Below are positions 28,282 to 37,465 of a stretch of DNA of 64,000 nt, one piece after another. Source of the DNA: Coraliomargarita algicola (GTDB taxonomy: Bacteria > Verrucomicrobiota > Verrucomicrobiia > Opitutales > Coraliomargaritaceae); contig NZ_CP138858.1 in the NCBI RefSeq assembly GCF_033878955.1, positions 4,553,001-4,617,000 on the forward strand. The letters are read 5' to 3'. The position numbers were made by a program, and so were the translations under genes. Each line of letters starts with the position of its first letter. Position 1 is the first letter of the stretch. The notes beneath the pieces are model-generated. The model made no database searches and was not told the DNA's origin. It saw only the letters and a program-made list of their open reading frames with translations.

Positions 28282-28776
28282 GTGAAGGTTAAAACAGGGA
28301 TCGGTCTCGACAGCCATCGATTCGTCGAAGGCGAGTCGGACCGTCCCTTTATTTTAGGAGGGCTCCAGTTTGAGGATGCCCCGGCACTGGCTGGCAATAG
28401 CGATGCCGATGTCATTTTACACGCGGTGACCGATGCGATTAGCGGAGTCACCGGGCGCACGGTGATTGGTGCCGTGGCCGACGCCATGTGCAAGCAGGGC
28501 ATTACCGACAGCAAGGCTTACCTCGCAGTGGCCCTGGAAGACCTCGCAAAGATGGGGGGCGGTGCTTGGCAGATTAGTCATCTGTCTGTGGCTGTGGAAT
28601 GTTTGCGCCCCAAGATTGACCCCAAAGTGCCCGCTTTGCGTGCCTCTTTGGCCAGTCTGCTGGCAATCGAAGTCGAGGATGTATGTCTCACCGCGACCAC
28701 TGGCGAGGGCCTCAACGACTGCGGTCGTGGCCTCGGCATGCATGTGTCTGCAGTGCTGACAGTCGTGCGAGACTGA
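28282..28776 (+). CDS. ispF: 2-C-methyl-D-erythritol 2,4-cyclodiphosphate synthase
   Basis: 164 residues with a GTG start at 28282. GIGLDSHRF provides the metal Asp and His, and NSDADVILHAVTDAI the other ligands. IspF catalyses cyclisation of CDP-ME-phosphate in the non-mevalonate isoprenoid pathway. It follows ndk closely. Length is standard; no oddities. Confidence 0.95.
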   Translation: MKVKTGIGLDSHRFVEGESDRPFILGGLQFEDAPALAGNSDADVILHAVTDAISGVTGRTVIGAVADAMCKQGITDSKAYLAVALEDLAKMGGGAWQISHLSVAVECLRPKIDPKVPALRASLASLLAIEVEDVCLTATTGEGLNDCGRGLGMHVSAVLTVVRD

Positions 28777-28802
28777 TCTTTTGCACTGTGCGTTAGTTTG
28801 CG

Positions 28803-29972
28803 TTAGGGGTGCCCTTGCCAAGCTGCAAATTCTCGCGGACGTAGGCGGTAGCGTGCGATATTACCTTCGTGTAGACTGTTTAATTCGACCTGGATGACTT
28901 GTATGAATTGTGCTCGAGCATCTGGAGCCAGCTCGTGTGCAAAGGCCTCGATACTTGAGCTGGCCTCTGCTTGGGAGTGATTTTGCTGCACGATTTCGCG
29001 CACGCAGGCGTGGATGATGTGCCGATGCTGTAGGCGAAAAGGGTCTGGCTCGCCGAGCGTTTCGCGCACGGCCGAATAGCGCATTGCCGAGCGTTTGTAG
29101 GCCCACACAAAAACCTCGCGCAGGTATTCGATCCGATTGAGCTCGTAGACTCCGAGAATCGCATGCACGTAATCACTTTGTGGCACATCCACGAAAGAGA
29201 GTGGACACAGATTGTGCCGGACGAGTGGGATGTTGGCTGCCAGGCGCGAGACTCGTTTGTTGACGTCTTCAAAGGCCTGCAAATACGGTAGATGCACCAT
29301 CGCAAAGAAGGCCTGTTCGAAGGGGTTCTCGATCGCTTCAGCTTTTTCTAAAAACACATCGAAGCGCTCCTTGATGCGGAGATGACCTTCAGGCGGGTAA
29401 TACACCGAGGCAGCAATGCCGACCGAGCGCTCGCGAATACGACCACAGCTATCAGGATCTGGCATCAGATTATCGGCGAGCAGTGCATGGAGGTTGCAAA
29501 TGGTGTAGTGGTTGAAGCCGATTTCGTCGGCTTGATCTGCCAAGAGTTCGATCGCTGCTTTGTGATTGAGTAGCATTTGTGCTTCCACCGTCGCCTTGCC
29601 ATCGGAGGCTTCACCCAGTTCCAATAGACGCTGTGTCTCTAGGATTGAGTAGGTGTTGCCCTCAAGCCGGCTGGAGTTCCAAGACAGGTCGATCAACAAA
29701 CGATCAAGAACTTTGCGCACATAGGTGCCCGCAGGTAATTGACTGGCGCCAACGTGGCCTTCCTGCGCGAGATCTTGGCGGATGGATTCACTCAAGTAAG
29801 CGCTTTGATTCGGCTGGTAATCGTCTAAAAAAGCGTCCTTGTAGCCGACGGGGTCCCTTTGCCGCTGCGGGCGCGTGACCTGTGCGCGAATTTGTTTTGC
29901 CACCGCAGAGAGCGAAATGCCTGCGTCTTCTGCCAGCTGTGTCTGCCATTTGCCGATCTCGCTGGCGGCCAC
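28803..29972 (-). CDS. Fic-domain protein lacking the catalytic histidine
   Basis: 389 residues from the GTG at 29972; the frame stays open upstream (about 20 more residues, arginine-rich) but no ATG is present there. The Fic fold has the motif QAFEDVNKR where active enzymes have HPFxxGNxR, so the catalytic His is replaced by Gln and a glycine is lost. SSRLEGNTYS matches the [S/T]xxxE[G/N] inhibitory helix. Active Fic proteins AMPylate or otherwise modify proteins. The same substituted motif occurs, from memory, in a wider subfamily, so it is probably a regulatory or DNA-binding relative with an N-terminal segment of unknown role. Divergent from the formylglycine-generating enzyme gene. Confidence 0.75.
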   Translation of the reverse strand: MAASEIGKWQTQLAEDAGISLSAVAKQIRAQVTRPQRQRDPVGYKDAFLDDYQPNQSAYLSESIRQDLAQEGHVGASQLPAGTYVRKVLDRLLIDLSWNSSRLEGNTYSILETQRLLELGEASDGKATVEAQMLLNHKAAIELLADQADEIGFNHYTICNLHALLADNLMPDPDSCGRIRERSVGIAASVYYPPEGHLRIKERFDVFLEKAEAIENPFEQAFFAMVHLPYLQAFEDVNKRVSRLAANIPLVRHNLCPLSFVDVPQSDYVHAILGVYELNRIEYLREVFVWAYKRSAMRYSAVRETLGEPDPFRLQHRHIIHACVREIVQQNHSQAEASSSIEAFAHELAPDARAQFIQVIQVELNSLHEGNIARYRLRPREFAAWQGHP

Positions 29973-30107
29973 TTGGTAGCGACGGCTGCGACGGCTGCGA
30001 CCTTCGCTTTTAGGTGACCGGATTCGAGTAGGCCATCTTTTTGGCGCGATTATGAAAGTCGACGGTTTGGCTTGATCTCAGTTGCAGCAGTTCTGTTAAT
30101 TGTGACT

Positions 30108-31085
30108 ATGAGTGAAGCTAAACAGGGATGCTGTGCGCCTCAGCGCAGTGCGGGTGCCGCGGCCCCCGTGATTGATTTACGATCGGCGGAGGGCGCTGCC
30201 AAGTTAGGATCGACTCAGGGCATGGTACGTGTTCAAGGCGGTCAATTTAAGATTGGTTACGAAGGTCCTGGTGCGTGGGTGGCTGATGGCGAAGGCCCCG
30301 TGCGAACGATTACACTCGATACTTATTGGCTGGATCAAACTGCCGTCACCAATGCTCAGTTTGCGGAATTTGTAGCCGCAACCGGCTATGTCACCGAGTC
30401 GGAGAAATTTGGCTGGGCCTATGTCTTTATCGGGCAGCTTTCGAACTCAAAGCAACGCAAGCTTCGCGAAACAAAGACCGTGCAGGGCTTGCAGTGGTGG
30501 TATGCCATCGACGGGGCCTATTGGCGTAAGCCTGAGGGGCCTGGCTCCAATATTAAGAAACGCATGGATCATCCCGTAGTGAGTGTCTCTTGGAATGACG
30601 CGCTGGCTTATGCGCATTGGGCGGGCAAACGTCTGCCCTCCGAGGCCGAGTGGGAAGTGGCCGCACGTGGTCCCGATAACGTACAAACGATGTATCCATG
30701 GGGCAGCGAACTGGAACCAGGCGGGAAGCATCGTTGCAACGTGTGGCAGGGTGACTTCCCACATGTCAATTCAGAGGCAGATGGCTATGCGTGGACGGCT
30801 CCGGTCACCGCATATCGTAAATATGAGAGCGGATTTTATAACCTGCTCGGCAATGTTTGGGAGTGGTGTGCCGATTGGTTTCATCCCAGCTGGCATGCGA
30901 AAGAAAGCGAGGCCACTCGTATCAATCCCACGGGGCCCAGTAGCGGCGAGAGCCGCGTGATGAAAGGCGGCTCCTTCTTGTGTCACGAGAGTTATTGCAA
31001 TCGCTATCGTCTTGGGGCCCGCACCGCCAATACGCCTGATTCCGCCACTACGAATTTAGGCTTTCGCTGTGCCCGGGATGCGTAA
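30108..31085 (+). CDS. Formylglycine-generating enzyme (sulfatase-activating)
   Basis: 326 residues from the ATG at 30108. The FGE-sulfatase domain is diagnosed by ATGYVTESEKFGWAYVF, HPVVSVSWNDALAYAHWAGK, LPSEAEWE, GNVWEWCADW and RVMKGGSFLCHESYCNRYR. The two cysteines C292 and C297 match the catalytic pair of human FGE (C336/C341) in spacing and context; many homologues annotated in this superfamily lack them. The N-terminus GCCAPQR resembles the cysteine-rich N-terminus of eukaryotic FGE. It would oxidise the cysteine in CxPxR motifs of the local sulfatases to formylglycine. A TTG start at 30072 would add a hydrophobic leader and cannot be excluded. Not in an operon with the sulfatases. Confidence 0.93.
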   Translation: MSEAKQGCCAPQRSAGAAAPVIDLRSAEGAAKLGSTQGMVRVQGGQFKIGYEGPGAWVADGEGPVRTITLDTYWLDQTAVTNAQFAEFVAATGYVTESEKFGWAYVFIGQLSNSKQRKLRETKTVQGLQWWYAIDGAYWRKPEGPGSNIKKRMDHPVVSVSWNDALAYAHWAGKRLPSEAEWEVAARGPDNVQTMYPWGSELEPGGKHRCNVWQGDFPHVNSEADGYAWTAPVTAYRKYESGFYNLLGNVWEWCADWFHPSWHAKESEATRINPTGPSSGESRVMKGGSFLCHESYCNRYRLGARTANTPDSATTNLGFRCARDA

Positions 31086-31088
31086 GTG

Positions 31089-31826
31089 CTAGTCCGCAAT
31101 TAAGCGGATGTAGGCCTTGACCGCTTCGGTCTGGGCAGCGTGTGCATCGCATTGGCGAAACGCGTGCTTATAGACTCGTGTTTCAAGGCCGATTAGATCG
31201 TGCCAAACTTGCACTTGTCCGTCGCAGTGGAGGCCAGCTCCGATACCGATGACTGGGATCTTGAGTGCTTGGCTGACGCGCTGGGCCACTAGGCCCGGTA
31301 CTAGCTCCAAAATCACACCGACCGCCCCGGCGGCTTCCAGTTTCAAGCATTCGTCCACGAGTCGTTCGGCAGATTCGTCGTCTTTGGCTTGCATCGATGG
31401 CTTTTCAATCAGCTGCGGGGTAAAGCCCAAATGCGCCCAACCATCCACTTCAGATTGTGCCAGCGCCTCAAAGACCTCCGGTTTGAAGCCTTCCACTTTC
31501 ACGCCATCGACGCCGTCTTGTCGCAATTGATCGGCGGCGTCCATGATGCTGGCGAGGCTGCTGGAAGCCGCAAAAGGAATGTCGGCCAACAAATACGAAC
31601 GCTCGACTCCGCGTGCGACAGCACGCACATGGTGGCGCATCTCTTCCAGACTCAGGTCGTTCTGGTGGGCGTACCCCAGCACATTGGTCGCCAAGCTGTC
31701 GCCTACGAAGATCACGTCGATGCCGCAGGCGTCTTGTATCTTGGCTGACGGGTAATCGTAGCACGTTAGCATCGATATTTTGATGCCGTCATGTTTGAGT
31801 TGGCTAAATGTGGATGCCTGCTTCAT
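31089..31826 (-). CDS. panB: 3-methyl-2-oxobutanoate hydroxymethyltransferase
   Basis: 245 residues from the ATG at 31826; upstream in-frame codons belong to the spacer. MLTCYDYPSAKIQ, FVGDSLATNVLGY and VIGIGAGLHCDGQVQVWHD are PanB signatures for the Mg and ketopantoate sites. It transfers a hydroxymethyl group from methylene-THF to 2-oxoisovalerate, the first step of pantothenate synthesis. panD is also in this window (59915) but distant; panC is not seen. It ends three bases from the stop of the convergent FGE gene. Confidence 0.95.
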   Translation of the reverse strand: MKQASTFSQLKHDGIKISMLTCYDYPSAKIQDACGIDVIFVGDSLATNVLGYAHQNDLSLEEMRHHVRAVARGVERSYLLADIPFAASSSLASIMDAADQLRQDGVDGVKVEGFKPEVFEALAQSEVDGWAHLGFTPQLIEKPSMQAKDDESAERLVDECLKLEAAGAVGVILELVPGLVAQRVSQALKIPVIGIGAGLHCDGQVQVWHDLIGLETRVYKHAFRQCDAHAAQTEAVKAYIRLIAD

Positions 31827-32005
31827 GTTATTGGGATACCTTTTATCGCTTAAGAGATCAAGCCACGCAGAATATTTTGTGAGCGGATGGCAATTTAAAA
31901 TCAACTGCGGCCTCAGCATTATTTTTTCTAAAACGCTTGGCGAATCTCGCATAGGCCCTTTAATCCGCTGCTTCACTTTCTATTTTCTAATCAACTCGTC
32001 ATATT

Positions 32006-33556
32006 ATGCAAAAAAACGCACTCCTCTCCGTCAGCGATAAATCAGGCCTTGTGCCCTTCGCTAAAGCTCTGGTTGAGCAACACGGCTACCGCCTGCTTTC
32101 CACTGGTGGCACCGCAAAGTTGCTTGAGCAAGAGGGCATCCCTGTCACCGAGGTCAGTGACTACACTGGCTTCCCGGAAATGATGGAAGGGCGTGTCAAG
32201 ACACTGCACCCTAAGATCCACGGTGGACTATTGGCGCGCCGCGACAAAGAGGAGCACATGGCCGCAGCTGCAGAGCACGGCATTGAAATGATCGATCTCG
32301 TAGTGGTGAATCTTTACCCCTTCGAAGAGACTGTTGCCAAGCCCGACGTCACTTTCGAGCTCGCAATCGAGAACATCGACATCGGTGGTCCCTCCATGCT
32401 GCGTTCCGCGGCTAAGAACCACGCCTCCGTCTCTGTGGTGGTCGATGCCGCTGATTACGATCGCGTGCTTGCAGCCATGAGCGACGAAGCCGCGCTGCTC
32501 AAACTACGCCGCGAGCTAGCGCTCAAGGTCTTCCAGCGCACCTCCTCTTACGATGGTGCCATTGCCGCCTATCTCGAAGCGCAGGTCGCGGAAGCCCCCG
32601 ATCTCGGTGAAATTTCCGGCATCCCTGCCAAGTTGGATTTGCGACTACCACAGGTGCAAAGCCTACGCTACGGTGAAAACCCACACCAAAAGGCTGCACT
32701 TTACGGCAACTTCTTTGATTGCTTCGAGCAGCTACAAGGCAAGGAGCTCAGCTTTAACAATATCATCGATATCACCGCCGCCACATACCTGATCGGCGAA
32801 TTCCAAAAGCCTACCGTTGCCATCCTCAAGCACACGAATCCATGTGGTGTCGCCTCGGCCGAGACACTTGTGGAAGCCTGGGAGCAAGCCTTTGTGACCG
32901 ATCAACAAGCTCCTTTCGGCGGCATCATCGTAGTTAATCAGACCATGGATGCCGACCTCGCTGCGATCATTAGTAAGATCTTCTGTGAAGTCATCATCGC
33001 GCCTGACTTTACGCCCGCCGCCCGCGAAATCTTTGCTAAGAAGAAGAATCTGCGCCTGATGACTGTTAAGGGCAGCCTGCCCGCAGCCTCCCTGCAAGAG
33101 ATGCGCTCGGTGGTCGGTGGTGTTCTGATGCAAGACCGCGACACCATGCCCGACCGCCCCAGCGACTGGAAGATCGTGTCCAAGCGTCAGCCTAGCGACG
33201 AAGAGATGCGCGCCATGATCTTCGGTTGGAACGTCGTCAAGCATGTCAAGTCCAACGCCATCGTTTACGCAGGTTGCGAACGCACCCTAGGCGTCGGCGC
33301 GGGGCAAATGTCGCGTGTCGATAGCTCTAAGATCGCCGTTTGGAAAGCGGGCGAAGCCGGGCTACCACTCGAAGGTTCCATCGTGGCCTCCGACGCCTTC
33401 TTCCCCTTTGCCGACGGCCTAATCGCCGCAGCCGAAGCTGGTGCCGTGGCTGCGATCCAGCCCGGTGGCTCCGTGCGCGACGACGAAGTGATCGCTGCCG
33501 CTGACGAGCGTAATATGGTGATGGTCTTCACCGGCAAGCGCCACTTTAAGCACTAG
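32006..33556 (+). CDS. purH: Bifunctional AICAR transformylase/IMP cyclohydrolase
   Basis: 516 residues. The N-terminal cyclohydrolase domain has [17 protein letters not shown] and [10 protein letters not shown]; the transformylase domain has [22 protein letters not shown] and the conserved C-terminal TGKRHF. It performs the last two steps of purine biosynthesis. It is monocistronic, with a strong terminator at 33605. Length is normal. Confidence 0.97.
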   Translation: MQKNALLSVSDKSGLVPFAKALVEQHGYRLLSTGGTAKLLEQEGIPVTEVSDYTGFPEMMEGRVKTLHPKIHGGLLARRDKEEHMAAAAEHGIEMIDLVVVNLYPFEETVAKPDVTFELAIENIDIGGPSMLRSAAKNHASVSVVVDAADYDRVLAAMSDEAALLKLRRELALKVFQRTSSYDGAIAAYLEAQVAEAPDLGEISGIPAKLDLRLPQVQSLRYGENPHQKAALYGNFFDCFEQLQGKELSFNNIIDITAATYLIGEFQKPTVAILKHTNPCGVASAETLVEAWEQAFVTDQQAPFGGIIVVNQTMDADLAAIISKIFCEVIIAPDFTPAAREIFAKKKNLRLMTVKGSLPAASLQEMRSVVGGVLMQDRDTMPDRPSDWKIVSKRQPSDEEMRAMIFGWNVVKHVKSNAIVYAGCERTLGVGAGQMSRVDSSKIAVWKAGEAGLPLEGSIVASDAFFPFADGLIAAAEAGAVAAIQPGGSVRDDEVIAAADERNMVMVFTGKRHFKH

Positions 33557-33921
33557 AAATCAGGCATAGAGTAGGCCGGTTGCAGGTCCTCATTAGCACT
33601 TTTCAAGACCGAGTGGCGACACTCGGTCTTTTGCTGTACCTGTCTTTGGGTTTATCAGTGGATTTGTTTATCCACGCGCATACGAATGCTTATGTCCATT
33701 CCCTAGCGCTGTAAAACACTTGCCACTTGTTAGCAAGTTTACTTATTCTGCTTTGGATCGCTTGAAGTTTTACTTATGGTGGCGGTGTTTTAATATATCA
33801 TTCTCCGTTTATCTCACAGTTATAGTGAGAGCAGTCCGTGTGTGGTATGGCAGCTCGTATCTGCGTAAAATGCCCCTCAAAAGCCGGATGGCGTAGCCTA
33901 GCCCTAACAACAAATACACTC
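33557..33921. other. Intergenic region after purH
   Basis: 365 bases. It holds the purH terminator, then AT-richer sequence (about 33700-33850) without a convincing gene. An in-frame extension of the next gene reaches 33838 but has no family match. Confidence 0.6.
33605..33633 (+). terminator. Intrinsic terminator of purH
   Basis: AAGACCGAGT/ACTCGGTCTT perfect 10-base-pair stem with a GGCGAC loop and TTTT, 49 bases after the stop. Confidence 0.9.
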
Positions 33922-34566
33922 ATGGATCCCAAGACTATTGAAGCTTACGATACACACGCCTCTGTTTTTGCCGCACGTTACCGATCGGGAGATCGTGTCC
34001 CTGTCGAACGTCTTAAATTAGCCTTTGGGCATCGTGCGCATATTTTAGATATTGGTGTGGGCAGTGGGGTGGATATGGCGCGTTTTCTGGAAGCAGGTTA
34101 TGATGTGCGCGGCTTGGAGCCCTCTCAGGTGTTGATGGAGACGGCGCTAGAGCATTTCCCTCGTTTGCAGGGGCGTCTGAGTCAAGGGGCGATCCCACTG
34201 CAGGAGGACGAATTGCTGCAGCGTTGGCAGTCGCGTTTCGATGGTATATTTTGTAGTGCGGTCTTGATGCATATCGCGCCCGATCGTCAGCAACTGGCAC
34301 TTGAAGAGATGTATCGTATGTTAAAGCCCGAGGGGCGACTTCTGCTCACAGTTTCCTCCAATCGCTCAGGCTTGGATGAGCAAGGCCGCGATGAATATCA
34401 ACGATACTATGCTGAGCTTTCCGAAGAGCAGGTGCTGGAGCTCAGCCAGAACGCTGGTTTTGTGCAGCAACAAACATGGCACGACGCTGATAAGTGGCAC
34501 CGTGTCGGTTTGGTTTGGGCCAGCTATCTGTTTGAGAAGCCTAAGCGTAAGCTATCAGCTGGTTGA
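33922..34566 (+). CDS. SAM-dependent class I methyltransferase
   Basis: 214 residues from the ATG at 33922. Motif I ILDIGVGSGVD and the Rossmann-fold blocks GLEPSQVLMETA, FDGIFCSAVLMHI and MLKPEGRLLLTVSS identify a methyltransferase type 11/25 fold. Substrate is unknown. The C-terminus ends in a short basic tail. The putP-like symporter starts 70 bases later on the same strand, but a functional relation is not evident. Confidence 0.82.
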   Translation: MDPKTIEAYDTHASVFAARYRSGDRVPVERLKLAFGHRAHILDIGVGSGVDMARFLEAGYDVRGLEPSQVLMETALEHFPRLQGRLSQGAIPLQEDELLQRWQSRFDGIFCSAVLMHIAPDRQQLALEEMYRMLKPEGRLLLTVSSNRSGLDEQGRDEYQRYYAELSEEQVLELSQNAGFVQQQTWHDADKWHRVGLVWASYLFEKPKRKLSAG

Positions 34567-34636
34567 GCCTTGTCTCTCACTTGGCGGCTCTGCATTTTCG
34601 CTACGCACTCACAGCCCTTACACAACCACTCGACTC

Positions 34637-36124
34637 ATGGCACTTGGTATTTGGATTAGTTTATTTTTGTATTTCGCTTTAATGATCGCGATCGGATTTT
34701 ACGCCGCGAAGGAATCCACCGCTAATTCGGAAGAGTACATGTTGGGAGGTCGGGACTTGCACCCTGCCGTGGCCGCGCTATCCGCTGGGGCGTCCGACAT
34801 GTCAGGCTGGTTACTGCTCGGCTTGCCAGGCGCGCTCTACCTCAGCGGAATGAGTGAGGCTTGGATCGGTATCGGCCTCTTGGCGGGAGCTTGGCTCAAT
34901 TGGATCGTTGTGGCGCCACGCTTGCGCGTGCAGACCGAGCATTACGGCAACGCGCTGACCATTCCCGAGTTTTTGGCAAATCGCTTTCCTAGTAAAGCCA
35001 TGGCCCTGCGCACACTGTCTGCAATTATCGTGGTGGTCTTTTTTATTGTCTACACGGCTTCAGGCTTGGTGGCAGGAGGTAAATTATTTGCTAGTGCCTT
35101 TGGTGAATTAGTTAATTTCGCTTGGATGAGTGACTATGCCTTCGGCGTCTGGTTTACCCTTGGCATCGTATTAACATACACCGTCGTGGGTGGTTTCCTC
35201 GCGGTCAGCCTGACTGACTTTGTGCAAGGCTGCATCATGATGCTGGCATTGATCATCATGCCGCTGGTGATTCTCAACACCGGGCAGGGCGCTGGCTTCG
35301 GCGTCGCCAGTGAGCGACTGCAAGTGATCGACCCAAACTATCTATCCCTGTGGGATGGGCTCACGTTTTTTGGTTTTCTCTCCGCCGTCGGCTGGGGGCT
35401 CGGTTATTTTGGGCAACCTCACATTATTGTCCGCTTTATGGCCGTTCGTTCCGTCAAAGATATTGGTAAAGCGCGCAATATCGGGATGAGTTGGATGGCA
35501 GTTTCCCTGCTCGGCGCGATCGGACTCGGCCTCTTCGGGCGCGCCTACGCCGCACGTAACGGCATGGTGATCGACGACCCCGAAACCATTTTTATCCTAC
35601 TGGCCGATTTACTCTTCCACCCCTTAGTGACCGGGTTTCTCTACGCCGCACTGCTAGCCGCGATTATGTCGACCATTTCCAGTCAATTACTCGTGTCTTC
35701 TTCCTCCTTGGCCGAAGACTTCTACCGTCTGTTTTTCAATACCAAGGCCAGTGAACCGCAAGTCGTCACAGTCAGCCGTATCAGCGTCGTCATCGTCGGT
35801 GTGCTGGCCGCTTGGATGGCCAACGACCCTGATTCGCAGATCTTAAAACTCGTGTCCAACGCCTGGGCAGGCTTTGGTGCCGCCTTTGGTCCCTTGATCA
35901 TCCTCTCTCTGACGTGGAAAAGAATGTCCGGCACCGGCGCGGTCGCCGGCATGCTCACCGGTGCCGTCACCGTGATCGCATGGATTCAACTCGGCTGGAG
36001 CAGCTCCTTTCTTGGAGGTCCCGGCATTTACGAAATTATTCCCGGCTTTATCCTCGCCTGGTGCGCTATCGTCATTGTCAGCCGCCTCACGCCCAGCCAA
36101 GGCGAATTCCGCGAGTTTTCGTAA
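34637..36124 (+). CDS. putP: Sodium/proline symporter-like (SSS family)
   Basis: 495 residues from the ATG at 34637; a longer frame from 34376 overlaps the methyltransferase gene and is rejected. About 13 membrane helices. EEYMLGGRDLHPAVAALSAGASDMSGWLLLG (read as consecutive segments) and YTASGLVAGGKLF match PutP-type Na+/proline symporters. It should import proline with sodium, for nutrition or osmoprotection in salty habitats. The substrate assignment is by family and could be another amino acid. Confidence 0.88.
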   Translation: MALGIWISLFLYFALMIAIGFYAAKESTANSEEYMLGGRDLHPAVAALSAGASDMSGWLLLGLPGALYLSGMSEAWIGIGLLAGAWLNWIVVAPRLRVQTEHYGNALTIPEFLANRFPSKAMALRTLSAIIVVVFFIVYTASGLVAGGKLFASAFGELVNFAWMSDYAFGVWFTLGIVLTYTVVGGFLAVSLTDFVQGCIMMLALIIMPLVILNTGQGAGFGVASERLQVIDPNYLSLWDGLTFFGFLSAVGWGLGYFGQPHIIVRFMAVRSVKDIGKARNIGMSWMAVSLLGAIGLGLFGRAYAARNGMVIDDPETIFILLADLLFHPLVTGFLYAALLAAIMSTISSQLLVSSSSLAEDFYRLFFNTKASEPQVVTVSRISVVIVGVLAAWMANDPDSQILKLVSNAWAGFGAAFGPLIILSLTWKRMSGTGAVAGMLTGAVTVIAWIQLGWSSSFLGGPGIYEIIPGFILAWCAIVIVSRLTPSQGEFREFS

Positions 36125-36313
36125 GCGGGGGGGCTTATGCTTTAGCGCGTGCAAGTTGCACTATGACCCGCGTCCGCGGACACACTACGATAATTGCTTC
36201 GCCCCTGATCTCTGGTGTAATCCAAGTTTGACTTGCAAATTCCTTGCTCTGGCTTGCCCGGGCGTAGTTTTCGAGACGGTGTGAAGTCCGGCTTCTCTTC
36301 GATACGCCGGGAC

Positions 36314-36425
<112 letters not shown>

Positions 36426-36489
36426 TTTCAGGAAAGATTGGAAAAATGGCGGGACTTGTTCCTGCGTCAATAGTTTTTCAAACTATTTT

Positions 36490-37329
36490 TTATTCGCACG
36501 CAGAGTCTTCTGACTGCTCTTTCATTGTTGAGCCATGTCCCATGGCTGCTGAGACTTCTGCCGCGCTGAGGTCCATGTGGTTTTCACTGAACGCTAGCAT
36601 GTCTGCCTGTAGGGGGGCGGTGAAGCTCACGGTGCCTTCGGGGAATTGGAAGTCGTAGCGGTGGCAGTGGAGTGCTTGTCGCTGAATGGGGAGGGCGGCC
36701 GCGAGGCGCTCGGTCCAGCCGTTTTCGATGAACTCGATGTAGAGCGTTTCATCGGGGCCGTAGATTTTGTCACCGACGATGCGATGTTTTATTTCTTCGG
36801 CGTGCACGCGAATCTGATGCTTGCGGCCGGTCTCTGGTTGGACTCGACACAGGGTATAGCCCTTTTGGGAGAGCAGGGGGATGAAGTCGGTGACGGCGTC
36901 CTGTGAGCTGCGGTCGTAGCTGACTTCGGATTTGACGATGACGGGCCCTCCGCCTTTGCGACGGCGGGCAATGGGCAGATCAATGTGCTGGGGCTCGTTG
37001 AATTCCCCTTCCATCAGTGCGATGTAGGCTTTCTTGACGATGCGATTTTGGATCGCCATTTGGAATTTGCGCGCCACGGCTGGGCGCTTGGCAAAAACTA
37101 TCAGGCCGCTGGTCTCGCGGTCGAGCCGGGCGATTAGGTGTAATTTGTCGGCTCCGGTGTATTCGCGCACGACGCCGACGAGACTGGACATCGGGCCGTT
37201 CTTGGAGGGATGGCAGACTAGCCAGCCGGGTTTATTGACGATGAGCAGATTGTCGTCTTCCTGGACAATCCAGTTTGTGAAATCGGTCATGTCGACCAGG
37301 GGGGCTTCTTCGCCGTAGGGATTGTTCAT
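36490..37329 (-). CDS. RluA-family pseudouridine synthase
   Basis: 279 residues. HLIARLDRETSGL holds the catalytic aspartate, and VNKPGWLVCHPS, KKAYIALMEG and GRKHQIRVHAEEI are typical blocks. It isomerises uridine in rRNA or tRNA. No S4 RNA-binding domain is visible at the N-terminus, unlike RluC/RluD, so it is closer to the RluA/TruC-like types; the exact position is not predictable. A heptameric tandem repeat lies immediately upstream (37350-37440) and tRNA-Ala just downstream. Confidence 0.92.
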   Translation of the reverse strand: MNNPYGEEAPLVDMTDFTNWIVQEDDNLLIVNKPGWLVCHPSKNGPMSSLVGVVREYTGADKLHLIARLDRETSGLIVFAKRPAVARKFQMAIQNRIVKKAYIALMEGEFNEPQHIDLPIARRRKGGGPVIVKSEVSYDRSSQDAVTDFIPLLSQKGYTLCRVQPETGRKHQIRVHAEEIKHRIVGDKIYGPDETLYIEFIENGWTERLAAALPIQRQALHCHRYDFQFPEGTVSFTAPLQADMLAFSENHMDLSAAEVSAAMGHGSTMKEQSEDSACE

Positions 37330-37349
37330 AATTTCAGAGGACAGGAGTC

Positions 37350-37440
37350 GGAGGACGGAGGACGGAGGACGGAGGACGGAGGACGGAGGACAGAGGACAG
37401 AGATCGGAGGACAGAGGACAGAGATCGGAGGACAGAGGTC
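37350..37440. repeat. Heptameric tandem repeat, (G/A)GAGGAC-type
   Basis: Thirteen 7-base units: six GGAGGAC copies (37350-37391), then AGAGGAC/AGAGATC/GGAGGAC repeated twice, then AGAGGTC. It lies between the SDR stop and the start of the RluA-type gene, so within the latter's upstream region. A related repeat occurs inverted at 39772-39813. Confidence 0.9.
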
Positions 37441-37465
37441 AGGGGATAGAAGGGAATGCCGGGTA

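Noticed and set aside
34376..34636. N-terminal extension of the proline symporter
   Set aside because: It overlaps the methyltransferase gene and has no transporter-like residues; the ATG at 34637 begins the first membrane helix.
37350..37440. CRISPR-like array
   Set aside because: Units are 7 bases and directly adjacent, without spacers, and no cas genes are nearby.
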